Assembly: GCA_052386455.1 (NCBI GenBank)
Contig: JBQTKD010000035.1
Span: forward strand, 1 to 64,000
Source: JBQTKD01 sp052386455
Lineage (GTDB): Bacteria > Actinomycetota > Actinomycetes > Sporichthyales > Sporichthyaceae
Length of the DNA stretch: 64,000 nucleotides
Direction of reading: 5' to 3'
Part shown: positions 1 to 7,522 of the stretch, piece by piece
Position numbering within the stretch: the first letter of the stretch is position 1
Layout: each line of letters starts with the position of its first letter
Notes under the pieces: generated by a model
What the model was told of the DNA's origin: nothing
Database searches by the model: none
The model's input: the letters and a program-made list of their open reading frames with translations, nothing else
Position numbers and translations under genes: made by a program

Positions 1-1041
1 GCGGGCAGCGACCTGGCCAAGGCTGCGACCGTCCGCTACGACTTTCTCGACCTCGAACAGGCCGCCGTCGTGGCCGAGTTCGAGGACGACGTCGAGGCCG
101 TCAAAGCCCTTGTCTCAGCTGCGAAGAACGGCCAGTTCGACCACGTCGCCCAGCGGCTGCGCGACACGCGCGCTGAGGCCGCTCGCCGGGCCGAGCTCGA
201 GGCCGAACTCGCGGCGGCGGGCATCGCGGTGATCCCCGCTCCGGGTCACGGCGACACGGCCCGAAGCCTGAGCCTGCTCGACGACGCCGACGGCGAACCG
301 ATCACCGTGGCCGGGCACCGCGACTGTGCGGGACACGCCGGCTTCGTCGGCCTCGTTCACGGATGGATCGACCCCACCACCGAGGCACCCGTCGTCGACG
401 ACGAGACGGATCCCGACGACACCGGCGTCGGCGACACCGACGAACGCCCGGCGCAGACCTGGGGCTCCTACCTCGCCGTTCGCTACGCGTGCACCGCCCC
501 GACCGCGCACGGACACCGCGACCGCTACGGCAGCGACCGATCCACCCGCCCGATGCGCCGAGCCGAGGACACGACCGAGACGGAACGCGAGAGCGCCCGC
601 GAGGCTCGGCGCGAGGTGGTCGAGAACAACAAGGCCTGGGCCTCGGCACAGAAGGTCCGCCGCGCCTGGCTGCGAACCTTCGCCGCCCGCAAGACCGCAC
701 CGAAGGGCAGCGCCGCCTTCCTCGCGTCGGCGCTGGCCATCGACGCCGACACCGTTGCGAGCATCGCCGGCAACACGCTCGCCGCCGACCTGCTCGGCCT
801 CGCTGCCGGCGGATTCGGCCGCAGCGCCGCGCTCAAGGACCTGACTGCGAACGTCTCCGAGTCACGCGCCCTGGTCGTTGCGCTGGTCCAGGTCCTCGCC
901 GCCTACGAAGCCCGCACCGACCGTGACGACTGGCGCAGCCACCGCGCCCACACCGACCGCTACCTGACCTGGCTCGCGGCCAACGGCTACATCCTGGCCG
1001 AGGTCGAACTCCGCGCTTGCGGCGGGCCCGCCGACCGCTAA
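1..1041 (+). CDS. ParB/Spo0J-like plasmid or ICE partition protein, C-terminal part (5' end outside window)
   Basis: The frame is open from the first base of the window, so the gene starts to the left; 346 residues are visible. The visible part is a charged helical region rich in Asp, Glu and Arg, including the stretch DHVAQRLRDTRAEAARRAE, followed by an alpha-helical C-terminal domain. This layout matches the C-terminal halves of ParB-like proteins carried by actinobacterial plasmids and integrative elements. The ParB nuclease-like and HTH domains would lie in the missing N-terminus, so the family call rests on resemblance of the C-terminus alone. A role in segregation or stabilisation of the integrated element is inferred. 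The gene is followed by a strong hairpin and then faces the convergent helicase gene. Confidence 0.5.
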   Translation, partial: AGSDLAKAATVRYDFLDLEQAAVVAEFEDDVEAVKALVSAAKNGQFDHVAQRLRDTRAEAARRAELEAELAAAGIAVIPAPGHGDTARSLSLLDDADGEPITVAGHRDCAGHAGFVGLVHGWIDPTTEAPVVDDETDPDDTGVGDTDERPAQTWGSYLAVRYACTAPTAHGHRDRYGSDRSTRPMRRAEDTTETERESAREARREVVENNKAWASAQKVRRAWLRTFAARKTAPKGSAAFLASALAIDADTVASIAGNTLAADLLGLAAGGFGRSAALKDLTANVSESRALVVALVQVLAAYEARTDRDDWRSHRAHTDRYLTWLAANGYILAEVELRACGGPADR

Positions 1042-1051
1042 TCGGGTCGAT

Positions 1052-1079
1052 GCCCGGCGCCGTTGATCCGGCGCCGGGC
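1052..1079. terminator. Hairpin between convergent ParB-like and helicase genes
   Basis: A perfect 10-bp inverted repeat (GCCCGGCGCC / GGCGCCGGGC) with an 8-nt loop lies 11 bp after the ParB-like stop codon and 67 bp beyond the stop of the convergent helicase gene. Its position suits a bidirectional intrinsic terminator. There is no clear T-tract, which is usual in GC-rich actinomycetes. Confidence 0.65.
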
Positions 1080-1145
1080 TGGCCCACGCTGCGGCTCGGC
1101 TACCCGATGTTCAGATCTCCAGTGTTTGGGCCGAGAAGCGCACCC

Positions 1146-2885
1146 CTAGGCCGAAATCGGCTCGAAGCCCGCCTGCACGAACGCTTGGATCACCGTGTCC
1201 CCGCAGTCGTTAGGCAAGGCGACCGCGCAGTAGCGGCGCGCCCTGGTCAGCGCCACGAAGGCGATTCGAAGTTCCTCCGCTTCCGCAGCGTCCATCGAGA
1301 CTCCCAGCAGTGGTTTCGTCCACACCGTGGACTGCGGAGTGTGGGCCCGCGACCGTGTGCGGTCGACCACCACCAGCACTGCGTCGCGGCTCTCGCCTTT
1401 CACATCGTGGATCGTTTGCGCGAGCAGACCAGCAGCGGGGCGGGCGAACGCGTTGGCGGCGATATGGCCCGTCTGCGCTGAGTCCGAAGCCAGAACACCG
1501 CCGGCTTGCCGGTGGGGGCGAGCCGTCAGTGGAGCGACTACCGAAGCGAGGACTCTCGCCGTTTGCTGAATCCACTTGCGCAAGTCCTGGTCGAGGTCTG
1601 GAGCCTCCCCAATCAGCCGCATCGTTGCTTGCCGCACATTCCAGCGAGTTGTTGAGTCGAGTTGGACAAGGCTCTCGATATCGAAGGCCGTCGACGCAAC
1701 GATCTGGTCGACGGACTCGATCGCTCGGCGGCTGACGTGGCGACCGCCTCGAATCGCGCTTACTACTTGCCCGACGGCCAGCGGCCTGGGACGAACAGCG
1801 ACGCGCTGCTGACTCCCGTTGAGTTCCTTCACGAGCGCGTGGCCACGAGCCAGAACTGCCGGACGCTCGAACTCGTATCCGAGCGAGCGATGGCGGGCTT
1901 CGAATGTGCTGATCGCGTCCGCGGGGCGCGCCGGGTTGTACAGGAACAGCTCCGGCGCAAGTGGGCAATCGGCGTCGCGCCCCACCGCCCGGTCGGCCGT
2001 CGTCCGGCCGCAGAAACGCACCGCGACGTCGCAGATTTTCTGGGAGGACCGATGGTTCTCTGTCAGGTCCAGTTGCGTCAGCCCGGCATCGAACGCGAGA
2101 GCCTCGCAGCCTTCTCGGTTCGCACCGGTGTACGAACTGATGGACTGTTCGAGATCGCCCACCAAGACCAAGGAAGTCAGGCGGCCTGTGGCCCATAGCG
2201 CCTTCAAACAGGCGAGTTGGAGCTCGCTGGTGTCTTGAGCCTCGTCCACGATGAGCTCGTCGAACCGGCCTGCCACGGCGGCTGCGAGGTCGGGATGCTT
2301 CTCGAGCACCCGCAAGGACCAGTACATGGCGTCGTCGAAGGACACCCAACCCGCGGCGGCGATAGCCCGTTTACGGCGAAGCGCTTCGCTTTGCCCGAGC
2401 CGCGCTGCTTCGCCTGGATCGAGCCGGAGGTTGGGAGCTGATCTGACACAGAGGGTGCCGACGGGGGTGAACCGGAAGTAGCTCGCAGCCAGGCGCACGG
2501 TGTCGCTTCCCAACGCGATAGTCGGCCATAGCTGCGCGTCGTCTGCGACTAGGCGCGGTGCGCTCGACGATCCGGTGACCAGATGGCCGAACGGGTAAAG
2601 CACGTAGCGAAGCAGGAAGAGATGCAACGTGCCGACGAAGTGTCTCGAAGACGAGGATCGGCCCAGGCCGTGCTGCAACACCTGCTGGATCTGCTCGACC
2701 CCCACGTTGGTGTAGGAGCACGCAGCCACCCGTTTTCCTTCGTCGTCGAGCCGGGCGATTCGCGCGGCAGCTGTGCGAGTCTTGCCGCTTCCAGGGCACG
2801 CGGTGAGAAAGAAATTCCCCTCTGCTTCGACGGCCGGACGCTGATGTGGGCTCACGAACTCCGGGGCGTGGGCGGCCTTGCTCAC
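1146..2885 (-). CDS. gajB: UvrD/PcrA-like SF1 helicase, Gabija GajB-like
   Basis: This 579-residue protein carries the SF1A helicase motifs: motif I ACPGSGKT (about residues 29-36), motif II DEAQD (214-218), motif III VLVGDLEQSISSYTGA, the C-terminal KGES region and motif VI FVALTRARR near the end. Its size is close to GajB. It starts with a GTG that overlaps the TGA of the upstream OLD-family nuclease gene (GTGA), so the two are translationally coupled. A UvrD-like helicase downstream of an OLD/TOPRIM nuclease is the defining arrangement of the Gabija anti-phage system, in which GajA cuts DNA and GajB responds to DNA termini or nucleotide state. The individual families are certain; the Gabija assignment rests on the pairing and lengths. 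A generic class 2 OLD-helicase pair is the alternative. Confidence 0.85.
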   Translation of the reverse strand: MSKAAHAPEFVSPHQRPAVEAEGNFFLTACPGSGKTRTAAARIARLDDEGKRVAACSYTNVGVEQIQQVLQHGLGRSSSSRHFVGTLHLFLLRYVLYPFGHLVTGSSSAPRLVADDAQLWPTIALGSDTVRLAASYFRFTPVGTLCVRSAPNLRLDPGEAARLGQSEALRRKRAIAAAGWVSFDDAMYWSLRVLEKHPDLAAAVAGRFDELIVDEAQDTSELQLACLKALWATGRLTSLVLVGDLEQSISSYTGANREGCEALAFDAGLTQLDLTENHRSSQKICDVAVRFCGRTTADRAVGRDADCPLAPELFLYNPARPADAISTFEARHRSLGYEFERPAVLARGHALVKELNGSQQRVAVRPRPLAVGQVVSAIRGGRHVSRRAIESVDQIVASTAFDIESLVQLDSTTRWNVRQATMRLIGEAPDLDQDLRKWIQQTARVLASVVAPLTARPHRQAGGVLASDSAQTGHIAANAFARPAAGLLAQTIHDVKGESRDAVLVVVDRTRSRAHTPQSTVWTKPLLGVSMDAAEAEELRIAFVALTRARRYCAVALPNDCGDTVIQAFVQAGFEPISA

Positions 2886-4714
2886 GATTCAGCGCGGTTC
2901 TGATCTGGCGTGACCCATTCGACCGCGGTTCGGAGGTATTCGGGGACGTGGAGAGGTCGGCCCTCGTCGATAAGCCGAGTGAGCTCTTGGGCGAACTCGC
3001 CCTTGCGCTTCTTTACGGCTGCGAGGAGCACGTCTGCTCGTTCCTCCGGCGAAGCGTCCGCGTGCGAGCCTGCGAGGCGCTTCGCGACTCGCGGCTTTAC
3101 CGCCGTTAGAGCCTCGAGCAACACGTCCCAATTGCCCTCCGCGGCGAGATCCCATTCGAGTGTCTTCCGAGCTAGCGAGACTTGAAGTTCTCCACCTTCG
3201 CGAGCCTTGAGCGCTGCCGCGACCGCAGACAGATTCGGACTGGCCGGCGCATGGGTACAACCGACTCGATCCGGTTCATCCGCTAGCACGGACTCCTGGT
3301 TGGACGCCTCGGCTTGGTCGGAGCCTTCACTTGTATCCCCTTCTGCGTCAGCCTCTGGATCGGGGTCGTCGTTCGCCTGAGCCGCCTCGGGCGGGTCTCC
3401 ATCGGAGATCACTGCGCAGCGGTACGGGAGTCGGTCGGCTCCGAAGAGCTCCAAGAAGGGTTCGAAGGCGACGCCGCCGACGTTGATCACCGTGACGCCG
3501 CTGCGCGACAGCGGTCTGCCGAGGCGATTGGCTATGGCTGGTACAAGGAGTTGCTCGGCAACGCCTTCGACGAGCACCACGCCCCGTGCGAAGAAGAGCG
3601 CTGACTTCGTGACGTCCAAGAATCGGCGCAGGTGCCCGAGGTTTGCCTTTGAGAGCCCGAACTCGGCAGGGCTTCGGGCCTGAACCTGGGCGCCACGTGG
3701 CGACCGAGCGAGAACAGTGAGTCGTTCGACCTCGGCGGCGCTTGCGAAGTTGGGCGAATGGCTTGTGACCACTACTTGGGTGTTGCTCGCACTTTGGGTC
3801 TCGAGGTACCTCATCAAGAGGTCTTGGAGTTGTGGGTGAAGGTGGGCTTCGGGTTCTTCGACCAAGAGCACTCTGAGGGCCGCGTTCGTCGACTCGGACA
3901 GTGCGGAGAGCAGAACCGCCATATAGAGGAGGTTGTTGTAACCCAGCCCGTTTTCGGCGATCTCGAGGGGTGCTAGCTCACCGGCGAGCGCCCGAAGGGT
4001 AGCCACGATCTTGTCGAACTTCGGCTCAGCGAACAGGAGGTCGGTGTGCTGACCGAGATCGCCGCGGCCGGTTAAGCCCTTGGTTCGATCTTGGATCCGG
4101 TCTTTCGCCTCCCGGATGGATCCGACCTGGCTGAGGTCCAGGTTCGCCCTGGACACGATCTCTTCGATCAGCAGCCTGTCGGGATGGTCGTCCGGAGCAA
4201 GCGCCCCTAGTAGAGAAACGAGGCGATTGTCCCGCCCGGGTCGAAGATCGGACGCAGCATCACGAAGCGGGTGAAGGTACGAGAACGAGACGGCTTCTCG
4301 AGCCCATCGTTCTACGTCCGGATGGTCGGAATCGCCGCCGAACCATTGAGTTTCAACCTTGCCGTCGAGCCGCAGTTGGGCGCGAAGTCTCAGACGAGCC
4401 ATGGCCGGGCCAAGCGAGGGAGCAAGGCAGGTCACCATCCGCGCTTGCTCGGCCGAGTCGAGGTCTGCAAGCTCCGCCTCGATTTCGAACTCGGTCGCTA
4501 CCCGAACTCCCGACCCGTCGTGAGCGAAGTCGTCAGCCGTTATCCATCGGCGGCCTCGTGGTCCGGCTTCCGACTCGAACAGCAGCCGACAGGCCTCGAT
4601 CACGTTGGACTTGCCTGCGTTGTTCTCGCCGACCAAGACGGCGACCTTCTCGGCTAGAGGGACGCGCCCTTCGAGGTTGCGGAAGCCTCGTGCTCGGATC
4701 GCAGCAACTCGCAT
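2882..4714 (-). CDS. gajA: OLD-family ATPase/TOPRIM endonuclease, Gabija GajA-like
   Basis: The 610-residue protein has an N-terminal ABC-type ATPase: Walker A GENNAGKS (29-36), a signature-like GLGYNNLL, Walker B LLVEEPEAH and the switch histidine in VVVTSHSPNF. A C-terminal TOPRIM domain follows, with the metal-binding glutamate in VLVEGVAEQLLVPA, the VINVGG strand and the acidic pair in CAVISDGDPP. An Asp/Glu-rich insertion follows that pair. This is the GajA layout and length. The reading frame stays open 126 codons upstream, but the ATG at 4714 is chosen because the conserved domain (MRVAAIRARGFRNL) begins there. No strong ribosome site is visible. The gene is co-transcribed with the overlapping helicase gene and divergent from the DUF4238 gene. 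Confidence 0.85.
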   Translation of the reverse strand: MRVAAIRARGFRNLEGRVPLAEKVAVLVGENNAGKSNVIEACRLLFESEAGPRGRRWITADDFAHDGSGVRVATEFEIEAELADLDSAEQARMVTCLAPSLGPAMARLRLRAQLRLDGKVETQWFGGDSDHPDVERWAREAVSFSYLHPLRDAASDLRPGRDNRLVSLLGALAPDDHPDRLLIEEIVSRANLDLSQVGSIREAKDRIQDRTKGLTGRGDLGQHTDLLFAEPKFDKIVATLRALAGELAPLEIAENGLGYNNLLYMAVLLSALSESTNAALRVLLVEEPEAHLHPQLQDLLMRYLETQSASNTQVVVTSHSPNFASAAEVERLTVLARSPRGAQVQARSPAEFGLSKANLGHLRRFLDVTKSALFFARGVVLVEGVAEQLLVPAIANRLGRPLSRSGVTVINVGGVAFEPFLELFGADRLPYRCAVISDGDPPEAAQANDDPDPEADAEGDTSEGSDQAEASNQESVLADEPDRVGCTHAPASPNLSAVAAALKAREGGELQVSLARKTLEWDLAAEGNWDVLLEALTAVKPRVAKRLAGSHADASPEERADVLLAAVKKRKGEFAQELTRLIDEGRPLHVPEYLRTAVEWVTPDQNRAES

Positions 4715-4940
4715 GGCGACCGTGATATCGCACGCGTCTGACAATTGCTGCGCTGCGGCGCGGGTTGAACCCCGGCCATCGCAGCGCTGGGTCAAAGGCG
4801 GCGACATGGGAGGCCTCGGCCAGGTCGGCTGCTCTACCTGAGAGAAGGACACGAGCGGCGCGAGCCTGCAGATCCGACAACTCCGTTGCGACGAGCCCGC
4901 TGGCGTTGGAGGGTAGGGGTCGGCCGGGGGAGTGCAAGAA

Positions 4941-6011
4941 ATGAGCAACAGGGCAAGCCGACGCGGGAGTGCAGCGCGACGCGCGATTCGCCTGTCCCGT
5001 CCCGGAATCGACACGTCGCCGATCTCGGACCGCGACGAGCTGGACGACGCCGAACGCCGAGCCTCCGACCTGCTCCTGCACCCTCGGGCCACTATCGGCG
5101 ATCAACACACAGTGAGCGAGGTTCTGCTCAAACAGTTCGCCGAACCTATCGGCCAGCATCTGTCGGTGGCCTCGCACCGGCACGACCTTCCGGGAAAGTG
5201 CGGCTTGAGCGGGACCAGGTCTGCGGGAGTCGTGAAGAACTTCCTTCGCGTGGACAGCGCCAGTGCCGAAAGGCTCTGGAGCACAGCAGAATCGGGCTTC
5301 CCGCAGGCCCTCCGCGCACTGCCACAGATCGGCATCCTGCCCCTACCCGAACGACACGCGGCCGTCCTTCGAAGCATGGTCGCCTTGCACTTTGCCCGAT
5401 CCGCCGCCATGACCCGGATCTTCGATGACGCATGGCAGCACGTATACGACTCCATCCCGGAGCAGATACTCCGCGAGCGGCGCGAACTGATCGAACGGGC
5501 GTATCGAGTGGAACGACGGAGCCGACGACGGCAGAAGGCAGACCTTCTGGCCTACCTGCGCTCAAACCGCGACGCTATGGACCTGAAGGTCTTTCGGTCG
5601 GGCGCCTGGATGCGAGTCCGAGTCGAGGACTACTACTTCCGGATCCTCGCCGACCTGAAGCACCGCACGATCGGCGTCGCGCGTGCCGCCGAAGGGGAGT
5701 TCGTCATCGGAGACAACCCCGTCGTGCTGGATCGGAAGGGGGCCAATGCGCCCGGAGTGCTGAACGGCATCGGCTGGTTCGGTGCCGAGATGCGCTATCT
5801 CCCGGTCTCTCCTCACCTCCTCCTGCTCGTAGGAAGCGAACCGCGCTACGCGGAGCTGAATCGAGACGGTGTGGACGAAGTCAACCGGCGGCAGGTGCTG
5901 AGTAGCGTAAGACGTGTCTGGCATCGCCCTGGCGCGCACGTCTGCGGGCTGGTCGACGAGGCGCTTCCGGCGCAGGAGGCCTTGACGGGCGGCGCCAGGC
6001 GCCGGTGTTGA
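4941..6011 (+). CDS. DUF4238-like protein next to the Gabija pair
   Basis: This 356-residue soluble protein has the DUF4238 opening motif, here QHTVSEVLLKQFAE near residue 58, where family members read approximately QHxVPxxxLxxF. It also has a later GEFVIGDNPVVL segment that fits the family's conserved IGDNPV motif. The ATG at 4941 is preferred over the GTG at 4932 because a GGGGAG sits about 9 nt upstream. The gene is transcribed away from gajA and ends 168 bp before the attachment repeat. DUF4238 has no established biochemical role. Its place beside a defence pair makes an accessory or independent defence function possible, but this is inference. Confidence 0.65.
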   Translation: MSNRASRRGSAARRAIRLSRPGIDTSPISDRDELDDAERRASDLLLHPRATIGDQHTVSEVLLKQFAEPIGQHLSVASHRHDLPGKCGLSGTRSAGVVKNFLRVDSASAERLWSTAESGFPQALRALPQIGILPLPERHAAVLRSMVALHFARSAAMTRIFDDAWQHVYDSIPEQILRERRELIERAYRVERRSRRRQKADLLAYLRSNRDAMDLKVFRSGAWMRVRVEDYYFRILADLKHRTIGVARAAEGEFVIGDNPVVLDRKGANAPGVLNGIGWFGAEMRYLPVSPHLLLLVGSEPRYAELNRDGVDEVNRRQVLSSVRRVWHRPGAHVCGLVDEALPAQEALTGGARRRC

Positions 6012-6179
6012 AGCTAGGTCGACGCCTTGTCCGCTGACTCCGGAGCCGCCACGCCGCGGGCCAGTGCCAATCAACTTGCCAATCAAACAGTGGTGACCAC
6101 AGCGTCAGCTGCTGTCCAAGTTGCATAGAAATCGCAGGTCAGCGGAGTGCGGTGGAGTGCTGCGAGAGACTTCAGCCCT

Positions 6180-6224
6180 CTTTTAATCCGCGGGTTCGGG
6201 GTTCGATCCCCCGGCGGCCCACCT
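6180..6224 (+). repeat. attachment-site repeat 1: 3' fragment of tRNA-Lys(TTT)
   Basis: These 45 bases are identical to 12053-12097. They match the tRNA-Lys(TTT) sequence from the anticodon loop (CTTTTAA) through the 3' anticodon stem, variable loop, T-arm (GGGTTCG...CGATCCC) and the 3' acceptor strand. The 5' half of the tRNA is absent on the upstream side. A truncated tRNA 3' end is the usual mark left by a tyrosine-integrase attachment site, so this is read as the junction between two tandem elements. Confidence 0.85.
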
Positions 6225-6352
6225 GTTTGACCTGTGTCCGCAGGGCGGCACGCGCGCAGAGCCAATTGCGAGCGCTTGGCCTCGCGCTTCGGCAAACTGT
6301 CGGTGGTCTCGTGCACAGTGGATGGCACGGGCAAGCGGAGAGGGGCTGACGG

Positions 6353-7015
6353 ATGACGGACCCGCGACTGACGCGAGGGCTGCTCAATCTGGCCGACGCC
6401 GCCCGGTTCCTCGCCGTTCCGCGGCAGACCTTTCATCGGTGGGCGCGGGGCTACGTTTCCGGCGAGCCACTGCTCCACCTCGTCGATGTTGCGCACGCGG
6501 GAGAATCCGCAGTGCCTTTCGTCGCTCTGGCGGAGGCACACGTTCTTCAGGGTCTGCGGGAGGCCGGTGTGCGGCCGCAGCGGATCCGTCCGGCCCTGGC
6601 GCGCCTGCAGAAGGAGTTCGGCAGCGAGTACGTGCTCGTCGCGCCGGAACTGGCCACGGACGGCATCGATCTGCTCTGGGACTTCTCCAGGACGAGCGAT
6701 GGCGCGGGTCTCATCGAGGGTGGCACCGGCCAGCACGTGATGCGGGAGATTGTGCAGGACTACCTCAGCTACATCTCGTGGGGATCGGACGGTCTGCCCA
6801 ATCAACTGACGCTCCGTCACTGTGAACCTTCGAAGGTGGTCGTCGACGTCGCCCATGCCTTCGGCCAGCCGCGCTTCGGTTCGGGCGCGAGAGTGTCGGA
6901 CGTCGCGGCCATGCTGAAGGCAGGTGAGACGCCGGAGGGGGTGGCAGATGAGTTCGGAGTCTCCATCGGCGACGTCCGGACCGCCGCACGCGTCCTCCTG
7001 GGCCGCGCCGCCTGA
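6353..7015 (+). CDS. VapB45-like antitoxin (HTH plus DUF433)
   Basis: The 220-residue protein has an N-terminal helix-turn-helix-like region (LADAARFLAVPRQTFHRWARG) and a C-terminal DUF433 domain (FGQPRFGSGARVSDVAAML through GVSIGDVRTAARVLL). The same architecture and length are known for the M. tuberculosis antitoxin VapB45 (Rv2018). The coding region overlaps the downstream PIN-like gene by 68 bp, the tight coupling expected of a toxin-antitoxin operon. It is the first gene inside the att-bounded module and has a GAGG-type ribosome site before its ATG. The antitoxin presumably binds the toxin and represses its own promoter. Confidence 0.8.
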   Translation: MTDPRLTRGLLNLADAARFLAVPRQTFHRWARGYVSGEPLLHLVDVAHAGESAVPFVALAEAHVLQGLREAGVRPQRIRPALARLQKEFGSEYVLVAPELATDGIDLLWDFSRTSDGAGLIEGGTGQHVMREIVQDYLSYISWGSDGLPNQLTLRHCEPSKVVVDVAHAFGQPRFGSGARVSDVAAMLKAGETPEGVADEFGVSIGDVRTAARVLLGRAA

Positions 7016-7391
7016 GTTCTACATCGACGAGAACGTCGCTGGTCGAACGCTGCGGCAGGCAATCACCGCTCTCGGATATGTGGTGCACACTCCCGCGCAG
7101 ATCTTCGGCGCGGAGGCTCTCGCCGATGGTGTGCGCGACGAAGCGTGGCTCCGCGAGGTGGGGCGCCACGGATGGGCGGTGATCGGGAGAGACACCAAGA
7201 TCCTGCAACGTCCCGATGAGGCGGCGGCCTACCGCGCCGCGAAGGTTCACATGTTCCTGTTCCCCGGCCAGGCAACGCGATCGGCCTTGGTGGATCTGCT
7301 CTCTGCCAACCTCGCGGCAATCTGCACGGAATGGAGCCGCAGTGAGCCGGGCGCCTTTCTTGTACACGCAACCGGACTCCGCCGGTTGTAG
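6948..7391 (+). CDS. VapC45-like toxin, PIN-like DUF5615 domain
   Basis: The 147-residue protein starts its conserved part with EFYIDENVAGRTLRQAI. It continues with a GWAVIGRDTKILQRPDE motif, giving the spaced acidic residues (D-E near the N-terminus, RD in the middle) of the DUF5615/Mut7-C-type PIN-like nuclease fold. Its partner matches VapB45, and the pair parallels Rv2018-Rv2019. An RNase toxin function is inferred from the family. The ATG at 6948, inside the antitoxin gene, is the most plausible start; one further upstream (6924) lies deeper in the overlap. The last residues before the stop at 7391 read TGLRRL. Confidence 0.78.
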   Translation: MSSESPSATSGPPHASSWAAPPEFYIDENVAGRTLRQAITALGYVVHTPAQIFGAEALADGVRDEAWLREVGRHGWAVIGRDTKILQRPDEAAAYRAAKVHMFLFPGQATRSALVDLLSANLAAICTEWSRSEPGAFLVHATGLRRL

Positions 7392-7522
7392 ACGGACAGT
7401 CAACGAGCTGGCCGCCGCGAGAAGTCGCGTTCTCGCCGAATCCTGATTCGCGGGCCGCAGTGCTCGAGCAGTTCGCAGGGTGGTGCTCGGGTGCGCAGGA
7501 TGGGCTGCCACGATGCCGTGGC

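Larger units (their letters stand above)
1..6224. mobile_element. Left integrated element at tRNA-Lys (right part only)
   Basis: The region up to the first 45-bp tRNA-Lys 3' fragment holds a ParB-like gene, a Gabija-like defence pair and a DUF4238 gene, all typical accessory cargo. The repeat at 6180-6224 is interpreted as its right attachment site. The left end, the intact tRNA-Lys gene and any integrase are outside the window, so the element's size and class cannot be stated. Confidence 0.55.

Noticed and set aside
4735..4835. Possible tRNA-like remnant (D-arm-like and T-arm-like strings) between gajA and the DUF4238 gene
   Set aside because: The stems do not pair as a cloverleaf, the spacing is wrong and no acceptor stem exists; judged coincidence.
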